From an uncultured beta proteobacterium (lineage in GTDB: Bacteria > Pseudomonadota > Gammaproteobacteria > Burkholderiales > Burkholderiaceae_C), in contig CAJASG010000539.1 in the NCBI GenBank assembly GCA_903944555.1, positions 1-7,755 on the forward strand: 7,755 nucleotides of DNA, written 5' to 3'. Both the position numbers and the translations under genes were made by a program. Positions 1-7,470 of the stretch are shown here, one piece after another (position 1 is the first letter of the stretch; every line of letters starts with the position of its first letter). The notes beneath the pieces are model-generated. The model was not told the DNA's origin. It made no database searches and saw only the letters and a program-made list of their open reading frames with translations.

Positions 1-2413
1 ACTTGGCCAGTCGTCCCCGCAGCGTGTGCGCCACCCATGCCAGTGACCGTGGGTTGTCCCGGTCCAGCACCAGAAGTTCTGTCAGTGCCGCCACGTCACG
101 GCTTTGTTGGTACTGTGCGTGGAACGTGATGGTGCTGTCAAACAAGGCCAGCAAGGCCTCGAAGCCGCCATTGCTATGCAATGCACCAGTTTCGAAACCC
201 CTCGCCAGTGATGCGGCCAAAAAGGTCAACCGCTCGACATGGCGTCCAATACTCAGCAGGCGCCATCCATCGTCTCGGGTCATGCGGTCCGTTTGCGCAC
301 CGGTGATGGCCGCTAGGGAGTCGCTGGCTGATTTAAGCGAGCGCAGCGCTTCCATGGGGGCATATTCACCTTGCACGGTGTGCTTGCTACAGTGGGTGAA
401 AAACTCCTCCTCGGCGCGCACGATCACACTCCAGTGCTCCTGAGAGAGGCGTTCACGCACTGTGGCTGCGGCCATTTTCAGCGCCCGCAGGCTGTAGCCT
501 ACGCTGGTGGCGCCATCGCTGGCGCCTAGGCTGGATATGAGGGCGCGCTCGAACACGCGGCGGGCTTGCAACGCGGTCGGTACCCCCGGCAAGACCAAAG
601 TGTTGGCCAGCGCCATTTTGCTCAACCAGAGCAAGAGGGGCGCCGAGGTCTGGTCCTCGCCGCCCAGGCATTCGAGGGTCAGGCGTGCCAAACGGATGGA
701 GTTTTCAGCGCGCTCTGTGTAGCGGCCCAACCAGTACAGGTTTTCCGCAGCGCGGCTGGTGACCAGGCGCTTGCGCTGTGCCAGCACGGCGGGTGTGAGC
801 GCTGAGGTTAACAAGGATGTTGTATCGACCTCGCCGTCCGTGAGGGCCCAGACATCGGCGCTGCTGCCGCCACGCTGCATGGACGCAATGTCCGTGCTGG
901 CGCCCGCCACCCGCGCCAGACCACCCGGCAGCACACGCCAACGGGCCCGCCCACCGGCACCCTGCAGGGCGTCCGACACGGCAAACACGCGCAGCATCCC
1001 AGAGCGGGCCACCATGCGACCTTGGGATGGCGATTCATCGCCCAGCCCAGCGCTTTGCCACGTGGGCATTTGCGAAAAGGGGATATGGGCTTGTACGGTG
1101 TGCTCCTCACTTTGTCGCACGATGCGACCGGCCCACATATTGCACTCGGACTCATCCAGCGTGTGCCCCAACACCGCATCAAAACTGCCATGGATGGGGG
1201 AGCCGGGGTAGGTGGGTTTGATAATTCGCTCACGTAGCAGCGGCAGGGCTTCTTCCATCGCGTTGCGCTCGCCACACCACCACGTGGGCAGTGCGGGTAA
1301 TAGCAGGTCTTCTTTCAAGACATGGTGCGCCAGACCCGGCAGAAATCCCAGCAGTGCGGGGGACTCCAGAAACGCGGACCCCGGTGCGTTGGCGACCAGC
1401 ACGTTGCCCGCGCGGATGGCCTGCAACAGGCCCGGCACGCCCAAGGTGGAATCGGGGCGCAATTCCAGGGGGTCCAGATACTGGTCGTCGACCCGTTTCA
1501 GCAAGCCGTGCACCGGCACCAAGCCCTTGAGTGTTTTGAGGAACAGGCGTTCATCACGCACGATCAAATCGCTGCCTTCGACCAGACTCAGCCCCAGGTA
1601 ACGCGCCAGGTAGGCATGTTCAAAATAGGTTTCGTTGTACGGGCCGGGGGTAAGCAAGGCAATGTGGGAGTCCACGCCGCCCGGGCACATCGCCTTGAGG
1701 CTGTCCATCAGGGCGCGGTAAGTGAGCGCAAGGCGCTGAACCCGCAGGGCTTGAAAGGCCTGAGGAAACTGCCTGGACACGGCCAGACGGTTCTCCAGCA
1801 GATAACCCAGGCCAGACGGGGCCTGACTGCGCTGGCCCACCACCCACCAGTTGCCGTCCGGGCCGTGTGCCAAATCGAAGGCCGCCACATGCAGGTGCAT
1901 ACCACCAACCGGTTTCACGCCGTGCATCGGCCGCAAATAGCCCGGGTGGCCGTGCACCAGCGCTGGGGGGAGTAGCCCTTGGGCTAAAAAGGTCTGCGGG
2001 CCATAGACATCGGCCATCACCGCTTCCAGCAGCTGCATGCGCTGTTGAATGCCCGCTTCAATATGCTGCCAGCTCTTCGCATCGATGATCATCGGGAACA
2101 GGTCCAGCGACCATGGCCGCTGCGGGCCTTCTTCATCGGCGTAGACGTTGTAGGTGACGCCGTTGTCACGAATCTGGCGCTGCAGACTGGCGGCACGCTG
2201 GTCGAGGTCGGCACTGCTTTGGGCTTCTACGTGGGCGAAAAATTGGCGCCAAGTCGCAGTAAAGTGGGTGCCTCCAGGCGCCTCTTTGGGCGTGGCGTGG
2301 CCACGCATTTCGTCAAAGTGTCCGGGGCTGGCAACACAATCCGCCGCACTGCTCAGCAGTTCGGTGGGGTCGCATACGTCGGGGGCGGAGGTGGAATCGG
2401 TAGAGTCTTTCAC
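1..2413 (-). CDS. Circularly permuted ATP-grasp / alpha-E domain fusion protein (3' end beyond window)
   Basis: An open frame of 804 codons runs from a GTG at 2413 to the left edge without a stop, so the C-terminus is missing. Residues about 82-470 match the circularly permuted ATP-grasp family (COG2308): RDNGVTYNVY at 82-91, then GPQTFLAQGLLPPALV, SQAPSGLGYLLENR, TPGPYNETYFEHAYLA near 255, a DDQYLDPLELRPDS stretch near 315, and TWWCGE near 376. From about residue 548 an alpha-E domain (COG2307) begins, with LGRYTERAEN at 562-571 and a second similar motif, IGRHVERL, at 722-729. In many bacteria these two domains are separate neighbouring genes; here they are fused. The family is predicted to be an ATP-dependent peptide ligase, and homologues cluster with transglutaminase-like proteins and the proteasome-like Anbu protease, but the substrate is unknown. 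An in-frame TAG two codons upstream makes GTG 2413 the first possible start, and it keeps the PGHFDEMRG segment that the family shows before the ATP-grasp core. No clear ribosome binding site is visible. The family call is firm; the function is inference. Confidence 0.92.
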   Translation of the reverse strand, partial: MKDSTDSTSAPDVCDPTELLSSAADCVASPGHFDEMRGHATPKEAPGGTHFTATWRQFFAHVEAQSSADLDQRAASLQRQIRDNGVTYNVYADEEGPQRPWSLDLFPMIIDAKSWQHIEAGIQQRMQLLEAVMADVYGPQTFLAQGLLPPALVHGHPGYLRPMHGVKPVGGMHLHVAAFDLAHGPDGNWWVVGQRSQAPSGLGYLLENRLAVSRQFPQAFQALRVQRLALTYRALMDSLKAMCPGGVDSHIALLTPGPYNETYFEHAYLARYLGLSLVEGSDLIVRDERLFLKTLKGLVPVHGLLKRVDDQYLDPLELRPDSTLGVPGLLQAIRAGNVLVANAPGSAFLESPALLGFLPGLAHHVLKEDLLLPALPTWWCGERNAMEEALPLLRERIIKPTYPGSPIHGSFDAVLGHTLDESECNMWAGRIVRQSEEHTVQAHIPFSQMPTWQSAGLGDESPSQGRMVARSGMLRVFAVSDALQGAGGRARWRVLPGGLARVAGASTDIASMQRGGSSADVWALTDGEVDTTSLLTSALTPAVLAQRKRLVTSRAAENLYWLGRYTERAENSIRLARLTLECLGGEDQTSAPLLLWLSKMALANTLVLPGVPTALQARRVFERALISSLGASDGATSVGYSLRALKMAAATVRERLSQEHWSVIVRAEEEFFTHCSKHTVQGEYAPMEALRSLKSASDSLAAITGAQTDRMTRDDGWRLLSIGRHVERLTFLAASLARGFETGALHSNGGFEALLALFDSTITFHAQYQQSRDVAALTELLVLDRDNPRSLAWVAHTLRGRLAK

Positions 2414-2450
2414 TGGCTACAAGTATGCCAGCGTGGCGGCCCCCGCATGC

Positions 2451-2468
2451 AAAAAAACGATTCTCGTT
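2451..2468 (-). terminator. Possible weak terminator after the small lexA-linked gene
   Basis: Just after the stop of the gene at 2476-2823, the minus strand carries AACGA-GAA-TCGTT followed by a run of T (the plus strand shows seven A at 2451-2457). The stem is only five pairs and poor in GC, so termination would be weak. It lies where the lexA unit could end before the ATP-grasp gene. Confidence 0.25.
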
Positions 2469-2475
2469 GGACGGA

Positions 2476-2823
2476 CTAAATAGCCTGACCGCAACCCAGG
2501 GCTGCTTCGCGCGCTACCAGGCGGTCCAGTTCGGCGCACACGTCCGCCATGCGACCGGAGATGACCATGCGACCAACGCAACTGCGCGTCTGGCCCGCTT
2601 CCACCACACGCACGACACGCAAGGGCTTGGTTGCATGCACATTTTGATGCTCAACCCCCGTGGATACTGCGCAAGCAGCTATCAATTCAGGAGCGGTTTC
2701 GGGCTTTGGCTGCATCGACCCAATGCCCGTGCGTGTGACGGGTGAGCGAGCTGAGGTCAACCAACGCACCAGACTTTGCAGTGGTGCAACAAGGATCGGA
2801 TTGGCAAATAAAGCGAAGTTCAT
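2476..2823 (-). CDS. Conserved small hypothetical protein, lexA operon partner
   Basis: This encodes 115 residues. The ATG at 2823 is preceded by GAGG five bases upstream, and the gene starts 21 bases after the lexA stop, so the two are probably co-transcribed. The N-terminus (MNFALFANPILVAPLQSLVRWL) looks like an amphipathic or membrane-touching helix. The middle (about residues 45-53) is encoded by a 27-bp interspersed repeat, giving LIAACAVST. The C-terminal part, RVVRVVEAGQTRSCVGRMV followed by ISGRMADVCAELDRLVAREA, reads like a conserved domain, and from memory I associate it with hypothetical proteins of Comamonadaceae. I recognise no enzyme motif. Its place behind lexA suggests SOS co-expression; in pseudomonads that position holds a cell-division inhibitor, but no sequence similarity to one is claimed. 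That it is a real gene is supported by the ribosome binding site, the operon spacing and the absence of a competing frame. Confidence 0.7.
   Translation of the reverse strand: MNFALFANPILVAPLQSLVRWLTSARSPVTRTGIGSMQPKPETAPELIAACAVSTGVEHQNVHATKPLRVVRVVEAGQTRSCVGRMVISGRMADVCAELDRLVAREAALGCGQAI
2659..2685 (-). repeat. 27-bp interspersed repeat, copy A
   Basis: On the minus strand this reads TTGATAGCT, then GCTT, then GCGCAGTATCCACG. It shares the first 9 and last 14 bases exactly with a copy inside lpxK at 6564-6590; only the central four bases differ (TGCC there). Here it continues outward as GCTCCTGAA on the upstream side, which resembles a short palindromic intergenic element that I recall as common in Comamonadaceae genomes (not checked). 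It lies inside the small gene after lexA and is read in frame as LIAACAVST. Confidence 0.65.
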
Positions 2824-2844
2824 AGTGGCCTCGTGAATGCAGCG

Positions 2845-3519
2845 TTACATGAGCATGGTGTTGCGGATCAGGCCCACCGCCAAACCTTCGATTTCGAAGG
2901 GTTCACCGGGCTCCACCACAATGGTTTGGTAATCGGGGTTTTCGGGGTGCAGCTCGATCAGATGCTTGTTGCGCCGAAAGCGTTTGACGGTGACTTCATC
3001 ACCCAGGCGTGCCACAACAATTTGGCCGTTCTTGGCGTCCTTGGCGGACTGAACCGCCAATAAATCGCCGTCCATAATGCCGGCATCCCGCATGGACATA
3101 CCGCGCACCTTCAGTAAGTAATCGGGACGGTGCTGGAACAGGCTGTTTTCCACGTAATAGGTTTGGTCCACGTGTTCCTGGGCCAGAATGGGAGACCCTG
3201 CTGCCACCCGGCCAATCAGGGGCAAGGCCAGCTGGGCGAAACCGGGGAGAGGCATGGAGAAGTGTTTTAGGCGCGATTCGTTGATCGAGCGCAGGGTGTC
3301 GCTTTTAAGGCGAATGCCGCGGGATGTGCCGCTGACCAGTTCGATAACACCCTTACGGGCCAAGGCTTGCAGATGCTCTTCGGCCGCGTTGGCCGATTTA
3401 AACCCGAGTTCACTGGCGATTTCGGCGCGGGTTGGCGGTGCGCCGGTGCGCGCGATGGCGTTTTGAATCAGATCGAGGATCTGTTGTTGCCGTGCGGTAA
3501 GTTTGGGACTTTCAAGCAT
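2845..3519 (-). CDS. lexA: LexA, SOS-response transcriptional repressor
   Basis: LexA binds SOS boxes and represses DNA-damage genes; RecA filaments on single-stranded DNA trigger its self-cleavage. The protein is 224 residues. The winged helix-turn-helix DNA-binding domain covers about residues 1-72 ([35 protein letters not shown], then GTSRGIRL). The S24 peptidase-like domain follows: the cleavage site is A107-G108 in GRVAAGSPI, the nucleophile is S142 in [10 protein letters not shown], and the general base is K179 in VTVKRFRR. The linker is roughly 20 residues longer than in E. coli LexA (cleaved at A84-G85). The ATG at 3519 was chosen because AAGGAG lies five bases upstream and the N-terminus fits the family; the frame stays open further upstream, but that extension crosses the operators. 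Two LexA-type boxes upstream indicate autoregulation. A small gene follows after 21 bases. Confidence 0.98.
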   Translation of the reverse strand: MLESPKLTARQQQILDLIQNAIARTGAPPTRAEIASELGFKSANAAEEHLQALARKGVIELVSGTSRGIRLKSDTLRSINESRLKHFSMPLPGFAQLALPLIGRVAAGSPILAQEHVDQTYYVENSLFQHRPDYLLKVRGMSMRDAGIMDGDLLAVQSAKDAKNGQIVVARLGDEVTVKRFRRNKHLIELHPENPDYQTIVVEPGEPFEIEGLAVGLIRNTMLM

Positions 3520-3566
3520 ACTGACTCCTTGTGGCTGGATGGGGCTGCGCGGGAGACTTGTGACTA

Positions 3567-3582
3567 CTGTTTTCCCATCCAG
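3567..3582. promoter_or_regulatory. LexA (SOS) box, lexA-proximal
   Basis: The plus strand reads CTGTTTTCCCATCCAG, matching CTGT-N8-ACAG in seven of the eight fixed positions (CCAG instead of ACAG). It lies 47 bases upstream of the lexA start codon, and its start is 19 bp from the start of a second box of the same form. Tandem boxes in front of lexA are also known in E. coli. Confidence 0.65.
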
Positions 3583-3585
3583 TAC

Positions 3586-3601
3586 CTGTATTTTTAACCA
3601 G
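3586..3601. promoter_or_regulatory. LexA (SOS) box, distal
   Basis: The plus strand reads CTGTATTTTTAACCAG, again CTGT-N8-CCAG, with an AT-rich core as in the E. coli-type box. It overlaps the likely -10 element of the lexA promoter, which fits repression by occlusion. It also lies 32 bases upstream of the asparaginase start codon on the other strand. Confidence 0.75.
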
Positions 3602-3618
3602 TTTAAAAAACTTTGCAA
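3591..3618 (-). promoter_or_regulatory. Probable lexA promoter
   Basis: On the minus strand, TTGCAA (3618-3613) and TAAAAA (3596-3591) are separated by 16 bases, a fair sigma-70 pair. The -10 falls inside the distal LexA box, as expected for an autorepressed gene. This is a motif match only. Confidence 0.4.
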
Positions 3619-3633
3619 GGAAAGTGCATAGAA

Positions 3634-4620
3634 ATGTTGAAAAAAGTGGTGTTTTTGGGCATGGGCGGCACGATTGCGGGTACAGCCACCAGTGCCGCCG
3701 ACAACGTCGGCTACCGGGCGGCGCAAGTTGGGGTCGCGCAGTTGCTGCAAGCGATTCCGACATTGCCGGTGGCACTGGGCGGGCACGAATTGGTGTCCGA
3801 GCAGGTGGCGCAGGTGGACAGCAAAGACCTGGAGTTTGCCCAGTGGGTGTCACTGGCGCAGCGCGCGTGCCACTACCTGGTCCAGCCAGACGTCACCGGG
3901 CTGGTGATCACGCATGGGACCGACACCCTGGAGGAAACTGCATTTTTCCTGTCGGAGGTATTGCCGCCTGCGTTGTTGGCCAGCAAGCCGGTGGTCTTGA
4001 CCTGCGCCATGCGCCCAGCCAGCGCCCTGTCGCCGGATGGTCCCCAAAACGTGCTGGATGCGGTGGCGGTCGTGTGCACGCAAGGCGCCCACGGCGTGCT
4101 TGCCGTGTGTGCGGGGACGATTCATGCCGGGCGCCATGTTCAAAAAGGGCACACCTACCGGCTGGACGCTTTTGACTCCGGGGACGCCGGGCCACTGGGC
4201 TATGTCGAGGAGGGCGTGGTGCGTTTGGCCCACGCCTGGCCGGTGATGGACGCCGTCCGTGTGCCCGTCAGCATGGATCACTTGGCGCAGGTGGTGTGGC
4301 CTCGGGTCGAGATTGTGATGAACTATGTGGGTGCCACGGGCAGCACGGTACGTGCCCTGTGTGCAGCACCCCTGGCCGGCGCTGCCCCGGTGCGCGGCGT
4401 GGTGGTGGCCGGCACGGGCAATGGCACAGTGCATGTGGATCTGGAGGCTGCCTTGCGTGAGGCCGAAGCTGCTGGGGTTCGGGTGGTGCGCTCCAGCCGT
4501 TGTGCGCGCGGGCGTGTGGTGGCCGCGACGGTGCCGGGCAGTGTGTACACCTTTGCGCATTCGAACGGCTTGCCCCCGGTGAAGGCCAGAATCGCGCTGA
4601 TATTGGAGCTGCTGGCGTAA
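3634..4620 (+). CDS. L-asparaginase (type II-like fold, no signal peptide)
   Basis: The predicted enzyme hydrolyses L-asparagine to aspartate and ammonia, possibly with some glutaminase activity. It has 328 residues, typical for the bacterial asparaginase/glutaminase family. All catalytic positions can be matched to E. coli AnsB: T13 in GGTIAGT (nucleophile), Y27, S63, T96 and D97 in HGTDTLEET, and K171 in [23 protein letters not shown] and GPLGYV are also typical. The C-terminus ([18 protein letters not shown]) matches the usual end of the family. The sequence resembles the type II (AnsB) group, but GGTIAGT comes within 17 residues of the start and no secretion signal precedes it, so I infer a cytoplasmic protein and give no gene symbol. 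ATG 3634 is used, with AAGGAA 11 bases upstream; the frame is open to a TTG at 3613, but that start would lie at the ribosome binding site. The gene diverges from lexA and shares its operator region. Confidence 0.93.
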   Translation: MLKKVVFLGMGGTIAGTATSAADNVGYRAAQVGVAQLLQAIPTLPVALGGHELVSEQVAQVDSKDLEFAQWVSLAQRACHYLVQPDVTGLVITHGTDTLEETAFFLSEVLPPALLASKPVVLTCAMRPASALSPDGPQNVLDAVAVVCTQGAHGVLAVCAGTIHAGRHVQKGHTYRLDAFDSGDAGPLGYVEEGVVRLAHAWPVMDAVRVPVSMDHLAQVVWPRVEIVMNYVGATGSTVRALCAAPLAGAAPVRGVVVAGTGNGTVHVDLEAALREAEAAGVRVVRSSRCARGRVVAATVPGSVYTFAHSNGLPPVKARIALILELLA

Positions 4621-4644
4621 AAAAAGCCGCTGAAGCGGCTTTTT
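4621..4644. terminator. Bidirectional intrinsic terminator
   Basis: AAAAAGCCGC, loop TGAA, GCGGCTTTTT forms a perfect 10-bp stem with a GC-rich core (GCCGC/GCGGC) and A and T runs on the two sides. It therefore works as a hairpin plus U-tract in both directions. It starts directly after the asparaginase stop codon and ends 18 bases after the adk stop on the opposite strand, so it can serve both convergent genes. Confidence 0.9.
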
Positions 4645-4662
4645 CTATCGGCGGTTGGCGCG

Positions 4663-5442
<780 letters not shown>

Positions 5443-6207
5443 TCAGACGGACTGAAACAGCTTTCGAACCCGCTCTAGGTCATGTGGAGTGTCGACTCCG
5501 GGACCTGGCGCATGGACTGTGACGTGCACCGCAATGCGGTAACCGTGCCACATGGCGCGCAATTGCTCCAGCGCTTCGGTGACCTCAATCGGTGCCTGCG
5601 CCAGTTTGGGGAACATCCGCAAAAAGCCAACACGGTAGGAATAGATGCCAATGTGGCGCAGCGGCGCGGGGTTGGGCAGCGTTTGGATCCCATTGACAAA
5701 GCCATCACGCCACCAAGCGATGGGTGCCCGGCTGAAGTACAGCGCCAGGCCTGCGGCATCCAGCACCACTTTAACGACATTGGGGTTGGCAAAGTCCTGC
5801 ACATTGTCGATGGCGTGGGCCGCAGTGCCCATGCTGGCTGCGGCATTGGTGCGTAGCAAATCGGCCACCGATTGCACCAGTGCCGGATCAATCAAGGGTT
5901 CGTCACCTTGCACGTTCACCACAATTTCGTCGTCGGCCAGCGCCAGCAGGTCGCAGGCCTCGGCCAGGCGGTCACTGCCAGAGGGGTGGTCTTCCCGGGT
6001 CAGTACGGCTTCTATACCGTGCGCCAGGCAGGCTTGAATGATGGACGGGCTGTCGCCAGCCACCACCACCCGGGTCGAGGCCGCCACGCCCGAGCGTACG
6101 CGTTGGGCAACCCGCACCACCATGGGGGCGCCGCCCAAATCGGCCAGCGGCTTGTTGGGGAGGCGGGTCGAGGCCAGTCGGGCCGGTATGAGAACGGTGT
6201 AACCCAT
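5443..6207 (-). CDS. kdsB: 3-deoxy-manno-octulosonate cytidylyltransferase (CMP-Kdo synthetase)
   Basis: KdsB couples Kdo to CMP from CTP, giving the activated sugar that is transferred to lipid A to start the lipopolysaccharide core; it acts in the cytoplasm. The protein has 254 residues, the family's usual size. The nucleotide-binding N-terminus reads [15 protein letters not shown] (7-21), then [15 protein letters not shown] (70-84), [10 protein letters not shown] (97-106) with the conserved QGDEP, FSRAPI and HIGIYSYR. The C-terminus has [17 protein letters not shown] 6207 is chosen because [11 protein letters not shown] is the usual start; the frame is open upstream to 6372, but that stretch belongs to the Trm112 gene in another frame. 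A GTG two codons earlier (6215) is a possible alternative. The ribosome binding site is weak, and the gene starts 11 bases after the Trm112 stop, which suggests translational coupling. Confidence 0.97.
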   Translation of the reverse strand: MGYTVLIPARLASTRLPNKPLADLGGAPMVVRVAQRVRSGVAASTRVVVAGDSPSIIQACLAHGIEAVLTREDHPSGSDRLAEACDLLALADDEIVVNVQGDEPLIDPALVQSVADLLRTNAAASMGTAAHAIDNVQDFANPNVVKVVLDAAGLALYFSRAPIAWWRDGFVNGIQTLPNPAPLRHIGIYSYRVGFLRMFPKLAQAPIEVTEALEQLRAMWHGYRIAVHVTVHAPGPGVDTPHDLERVRKLFQSV

Positions 6208-6218
6208 CCGGAGCACCG

Positions 6219-6401
6219 TTACAGGCCGAGCTCGGCGTCGGTCAGGGGGCGGGCTTCGTTTTCCAGTAGCACCGGAATGCCATCGCGCACGGGGTAGGCC
6301 AGGCGGGCGCTGCGGGAGATCAGCTCCTGCTTTTCGCGGTCGTATTCCAGGGGGCCCTTGGTGACAGGGCAAACGAGTAATTCAAGAAGTCTTGTGTCCA
6401 T
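6219..6401 (-). CDS. Trm112 family protein (UPF0434/YcaR-like)
   Basis: This is a 60-residue protein, full length for the family, reading [41 protein letters not shown] and then [13 protein letters not shown]. coli YcaR, which sits between lpxK and kdsB in that genome too, has the same pattern ([24 protein letters not shown]). Trm112 proteins in eukaryotes and archaea activate methyltransferases; the role of the short bacterial version is not settled. Only one cysteine (C11) is left, so a four-cysteine zinc site is not possible. ATG 6401 lies inside the end of lpxK (20-base overlap) with no clear ribosome binding site, so coupling to lpxK translation is likely. A longer frame to 6503 exists but would add 34 residues that do not match the family. 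Confidence 0.93.
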   Translation of the reverse strand: MDTRLLELLVCPVTKGPLEYDREKQELISRSARLAYPVRDGIPVLLENEARPLTDAELGL

Positions 6402-7470
6402 GGGGTGATGATAGCGTCGCCGCTTGTTGCTCCACGATGCGTGCGTCCAGCGCCTGAAAAAAAGCGGGCGCGGCCGTTTGTACCAAGGGAACGGCCAGCG
6501 CATCCGGTGCAGATCGCCACAGCTTCAAGGCATCTTTTTCGGTGCAAATCAACTGGTAGCCCTCGTGGATACTGCGCGGCAAGCTATCAAAATCATAGTG
6601 ATCCGGCAGCGCCATGGTCTGTGTCAGCGTCAGGCCGGTGGCTTGCAGCATGGCAAAAAAGGCCTGGGGCTGTGCAATTCCGGCAACCGCCATCAGCGGT
6701 GGGGTGCCTGGGGCGTTCAGCGTGGCCAGCGGGATGCGGGTTCCGTCCTGGCGGAGGGCCAAGGGGTCCAGACTGCGGTGGGCCGTGAACCCGGCAAATG
6801 CCGGGTGGCTACCGGTGTGCAGCACCAGCAGGCGGCTCGGGTGCTGGCCGGCTGGTGGAAGTGCGACTCGTGGCCAGGGTTCCCGCAGCGGGCCCGCGGG
6901 CAGCAGCCAGCCGTTGCCACATCCCCGGTCGTCAAACACACAAATCTCCAGATCCCGGTACAAACGGTAGTGCTGCAGGCCGTCATCACACACAATGATT
7001 TCCGTCTGTGGGTACTGTGCCAGCAGTGCAGTGGCAGTCGCATGTCGGTTGCGCCCGACAAAGACCGGTACCTGGGTGGCACGGCGTAGCAGCGCCGGTT
7101 CGTCCCCGACCTCTGCAGGCGCGGAGTCTGGCGTGACTTCCATGCAGGCATCGCTTTGGCGACCATAACCGCGCGAAATCACTCCGACCTTGCGCTGCTG
7201 TGCCTTGAGGTGCTGAACCACGGAAATGACGGTGGGTGTTTTCCCGGCGCCCCCGGCCACCACATTGCCAACCACGATGACCAGGGCATCCACCCGCTGA
7301 ACCTTCATCAGGCCCCAGCGGAACAACTGGCGCCGCAACATTACCAAGGCATGCAATACCAGAGAGATCGGCCACAGCAGCCAGGCCAGCCAGCCACGTT
7401 GGACCCAGGCGCGCAGCAGTGCCCCTTCCACTACGGCCCGCCATGCAGCAGATTGGGCGCTAATTGCCAC
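6382..7470 (-). CDS. lpxK: Tetraacyldisaccharide 4'-kinase
   Basis: LpxK phosphorylates the 4' position of the tetraacyldisaccharide-1-phosphate precursor with ATP, forming lipid IVA at the inner face of the cytoplasmic membrane. Numbering from GTG 7470 (362 residues): a hydrophobic membrane-associated segment at about 27-52 ([19 protein letters not shown]), the P-loop GGAGKT at 73-78 within [23 protein letters not shown] at 98-104, CDDGLQH with the Asp pair at 162-163, LPAGPLRE at 190-197, LPDHYDF near 288-294 and CTEKD at 309-313. The length is near or slightly above the usual 330-345. The start is uncertain: GTG 7470 overlaps the exbD stop by 11 bases; TTG 7497 would add nine residues, and GTG 7431 would shorten the protein. 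None has a good ribosome binding site. Codons just after LPDHYDF are made of an interspersed repeat, see 6564-6590. The 3' end overlaps the Trm112 start. Confidence 0.95.
   Translation of the reverse strand: MAISAQSAAWRAVVEGALLRAWVQRGWLAWLLWPISLVLHALVMLRRQLFRWGLMKVQRVDALVIVVGNVVAGGAGKTPTVISVVQHLKAQQRKVGVISRGYGRQSDACMEVTPDSAPAEVGDEPALLRRATQVPVFVGRNRHATATALLAQYPQTEIIVCDDGLQHYRLYRDLEICVFDDRGCGNGWLLPAGPLREPWPRVALPPAGQHPSRLLVLHTGSHPAFAGFTAHRSLDPLALRQDGTRIPLATLNAPGTPPLMAVAGIAQPQAFFAMLQATGLTLTQTMALPDHYDFDSLPRSIHEGYQLICTEKDALKLWRSAPDALAVPLVQTAAPAFFQALDARIVEQQAATLSSPHGHKTS
6564..6590 (-). repeat. 27-bp interspersed repeat, copy B, inside lpxK
   Basis: The minus strand reads TTGATAGCT, TGCC, GCGCAGTATCCACG: 23 of 27 bases identical to the copy at 2659-2685, in the same orientation, with all differences in the central four bases. 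It is read in lpxK as FDSLPRSIH, between LPDHYDF and the CTEKD motif, in a different frame from copy A. The similarity therefore lies at the DNA level, not the protein level. Confidence 0.55.

Noticed and set aside
1322..1975. A 217-codon open frame on the plus strand opposite the ATP-grasp gene
   Set aside because: The opposite strand carries a continuous, well-conserved COG2308 protein; this frame has no recognisable motif and low-complexity Gln/His/Ala content typical of an antisense shadow.
2414..2475. Promoter for the ATP-grasp gene (TTGCAT and CATACT on the minus strand)
   Set aside because: Spacing is 19 bases with a poor -10, and the -10 would lie only about eight bases before the start codon.
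3520..3786. N-terminal extension of lexA upstream of 3519
   Set aside because: It would cross both LexA boxes and the asparaginase start, and the residues do not fit LexA, whereas ATG 3519 has an excellent ribosome binding site.
3850..4560. A 236-codon minus-strand frame opposite the asparaginase gene
   Set aside because: The composition is rich in His, Gly and Arg with no family motif; the plus strand has every catalytic residue of an asparaginase.
6208..6372. Longer kdsB starting at 6372
   Set aside because: The 55 extra residues are Pro/Arg-rich and overlap the Trm112 gene in a different frame; KdsB proteins begin at the [11 protein letters not shown] position.
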